Origin: Paramecium octaurelia
Lineage: Eukaryota; Ciliophora; Oligohymenophorea; Peniculida; Parameciidae
Length of the DNA stretch: 64,000 nt
Assembly: GCA_905182995.1 (NCBI GenBank)
Contig: CAJJDP010000061.1
Span: forward strand, 82,149 to 146,148
Reading direction: 5' to 3'
The notes beneath the pieces are model-generated. The model ran no database searches. It saw only the letters and a program-made list of their open reading frames with translations, and had not been told where the DNA came from. The position numbers were made by a program, and so were the translations under genes. This document shows, piece after piece, positions 61,929-64,000 of the stretch (positions are counted from its first letter, which is position 1; every line of letters begins with the position of its first letter).

Positions 61929-64000
61929 ATGCAAGATATTCAAGCCACAACTTAAGAAAAAGATAATGGGAAGAATATAGTATGAAATTGAGTCATTTAG
62001 GGTAAATACTCTATAAGATCAATGGCCTTACCGAAGATTTCAATTGCAAAGTAACTGCCGTATTTGAGTGGAGTGGATGATGTAAGTATGCCCAAACGCT
62101 ATAACAGGCAATACTACAAAATCCAATAACCAACCAAAGAAAAGGATCTCATTAATGATGTTAATTGAATTCAATATATTTCTTAGAAGGAAGTCTTCGG
62201 TAGTCTGACATCTAATAATGAAGAACTTTACGAGGATCGTAAGCCAAAGGATCTGATAGGTGAGGATGCTTATAGATCCTATTACCATACATTTAAAAAT
62301 ATAAAGAGAATTTTGGAACAGAACTAATTCGAAAATATTTAAAGTATTCATAGATTATCATTGAAAATAGACTCTGTATAGACAAATTTGATTTAGAGAT
62401 CTGAAAGATTAAGGATTTTGCCATGTAAAATGGGTTTGATCAAATTGAAGGGTGATCGTAATTCACTCTCTATATAAAACTAAAAATTTGGAGACAAATA
62501 TGTGGAAGTGCTTTCAGAAGGTTTAAGAACACTTCCAGCTATTCAAGATTTCAATTTTAATCATAATCGAATTAAGGAATAAGGAGCGGCATAATTAATG
62601 CCTTTAATTAGCAAACAAGCTAGAAGGATTGAATTCTAAACAAATTTAATAGGAGAAAAAGGTTTAGATTCAATTTTGAAAATACTCCCTTTGTAATAAT
62701 GCAAGTAAATTGAAATATAATTTAAAGGATTCAGATTTTGAATTTGGAAGACAATAATCTAGGAGATCAATTAATAATTGAATTGTGTAAAGCAATAAAC
62801 AAGAATCTCTCTGTTGAAACTTTGAATATTTCCAAAAATAATATAACAAACACTGCCCATCAAAGTTTGAAATAGTTGATAGAACTCAACGATACACTAC
62901 TGGAGTTGTATTTGCGTTGGAATTCAATTAAAGGTTCTGGGGGTGCAGAGATCTTCAAAGCTTTATAAACTAATAAAAATATCAAAGTGCTAGATTTTTC
63001 ATATAATCTATTAGGATGTGGAAATGTTATTGCTCCAGCTTTAAAGGATTTCATTATTGAAAATAAATTCATTCAGCATCTGGATCTGTCAGCAAATAGT
63101 TTCACTAAATCAGATTGTGAAATTATATCTGAAGCCTTGAAATAGAACCACTCAATTTATGGGTTTCATTTCAGAGGAAACTTTGGATTTGTGGATTCAA
63201 AAGGTTTCTTGATTATCGATTCGAGTATGAAGAATTTCAACTCCACACATATTGAATAGCGAATTAGAGGAGTTATGCCACATCCTAAACCTTATGATCA
63301 TGCATCGAGATTTGAGAAAGTTAAGGATGTCTGTTGGATATGTGATAACTGGTAAATGGCGACATTCGAATGGATCCCCAGTATGATTTCATTTCTATGA
63401 AATAGATTAAAGTGGAGCTTGTGCTGATGAACCAATCTTCATTCATTTTGATTATGAAGGTTATGAACCTATATTCTTAGGGAAACCTGTTGAGCATGGT
63501 CATTTCAGGACTCATAGAATGATTCCAACTGGAGATATTGAATACTTTTATACTGCCAATTCTATTTAAGTCGCAAGTCAATCTGTTCCTATAAAATAAC
63601 ACATCGAGAAATTCAGAACTAAAGTTAGCATTGCTGATTAGGTTCTCAATCTCATCATCATTAGGTTGTGAATGTTTTGATTGATGAAACCAATATAGAA
63701 TCATATCCTAAATCGAAACCTGTCATTGAAGATTGGTATCCCAATTATGATGTTTTACCAAGAACATAAGATCCCATCTACATCCCTGCCAGAAGAAAAA
63801 AGTAAAAAAGAATTTGGACATATCCAATCTCTATATGGGCTCCTAAGTATAAATTTGACACTGAGGATTTATTGCGTAAATGCTTTGAAAGAGATTGGTA
63901 ATGTTGCAAAATTTCTAAGTTTGTTAAAAAGTAAGAAGAACAGGATTAGGTTAAAGAAATTTTATGGTAAGCGTACAAACCAATGAGAGAAACCTATAGA
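61929..64000 (+). CDS. Leucine-rich-repeat protein (3' end beyond window)
   Basis: ATG 61929 opens the frame. Introns at 61980-62000, 62160-62186, 62705-62727 (acceptor AAG), 63381-63405 and 63642-63664 keep it open to the right edge. After a basic N-terminus, LRRs of the ribonuclease-inhibitor type run from about residue 190 to 400: LPAIQDFNFNHNRIKEQGAA, LNLEDNNLGDQLIIELCKAI, LNISKNNITNTAHQSL, LYLRWNSIKGSGGAEIFKAL, LDFSYNLLG, LDLSANSFTKSD. A second conserved-looking block follows (VKDVCWICDNW, EPIFIHFDYEGYEPIFLG, IPTGDIEYFYTAN) that I cannot name, then WTYPISIWAPKYKFDTEDLL. It resembles large LRR proteins of ciliates with a ciliary or cortical role, but this is inference. Confidence 0.8.

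Overview
The window reads as Paramecium, or a very close oligohymenophorean ciliate. The DNA is very AT-rich. Convincing genes use TAA and TAG as glutamine and stop only at TGA. Introns are 21-40 nt, start GTA and mostly end TAG. A trichocyst matrix protein gene (53777-54984) supports the genus. Short standard-code ORFs are therefore mostly misleading, and I built gene models by translating with TGA as the only stop and removing tiny introns.

The window has two parts. The left part (1 to about 34.9 kb) is gene-poor. Its recognisable content is mostly one expanded family: a B-box-like zinc finger plus coiled coil, followed either by an array of MORN_2-like repeats (506-2975 minus, 3719-5935 plus without the B-box, 16931-19280 plus) or by WD40 repeats (6841-8394 plus). 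Broken family members lie near 15.9-16.4 kb and 31.1 kb, and a WD40 relic near 26.6-27.0 kb. Other relics are a dynein heavy-chain stalk fragment (28.4-29.0 kb) and a LINE-like reverse transcriptase (33.0-34.9 kb). Between them are kilobases where I cannot support a gene.

The right part (about 34.9-64 kb) is compact and ordinary for a macronuclear chromosome, with genes on both strands and spacers down to 11 bp. It carries an RBR ubiquitin ligase, a radial-spoke-head-like MORN protein, a C2-like ciliary protein, kinesin-13, a small CaaX protein, RPB9, calcineurin A, a CDPK-like kinase, a trichocyst matrix protein, an MFS transporter, a Myb factor with poly-Q tail, CDP-diacylglycerol synthase, an SCP/NIF-type phosphatase and an LRR protein running off the end. 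Ciliary motility, calcium signalling and regulated secretion are well represented.

Two pieces of the assembly are doubtful: an 877-bp exact repeat flanks a 496-N gap (35221-37470), and a 1,478-bp exact repeat flanks a single N (38868-41824). Both look like unmerged contig ends, not biology. Several reading-frame breaks sit on homopolymers, so some frameshifts may be sequencing errors. I saw no CRISPR array, rRNA, convincing tRNA or telomeric repeat.
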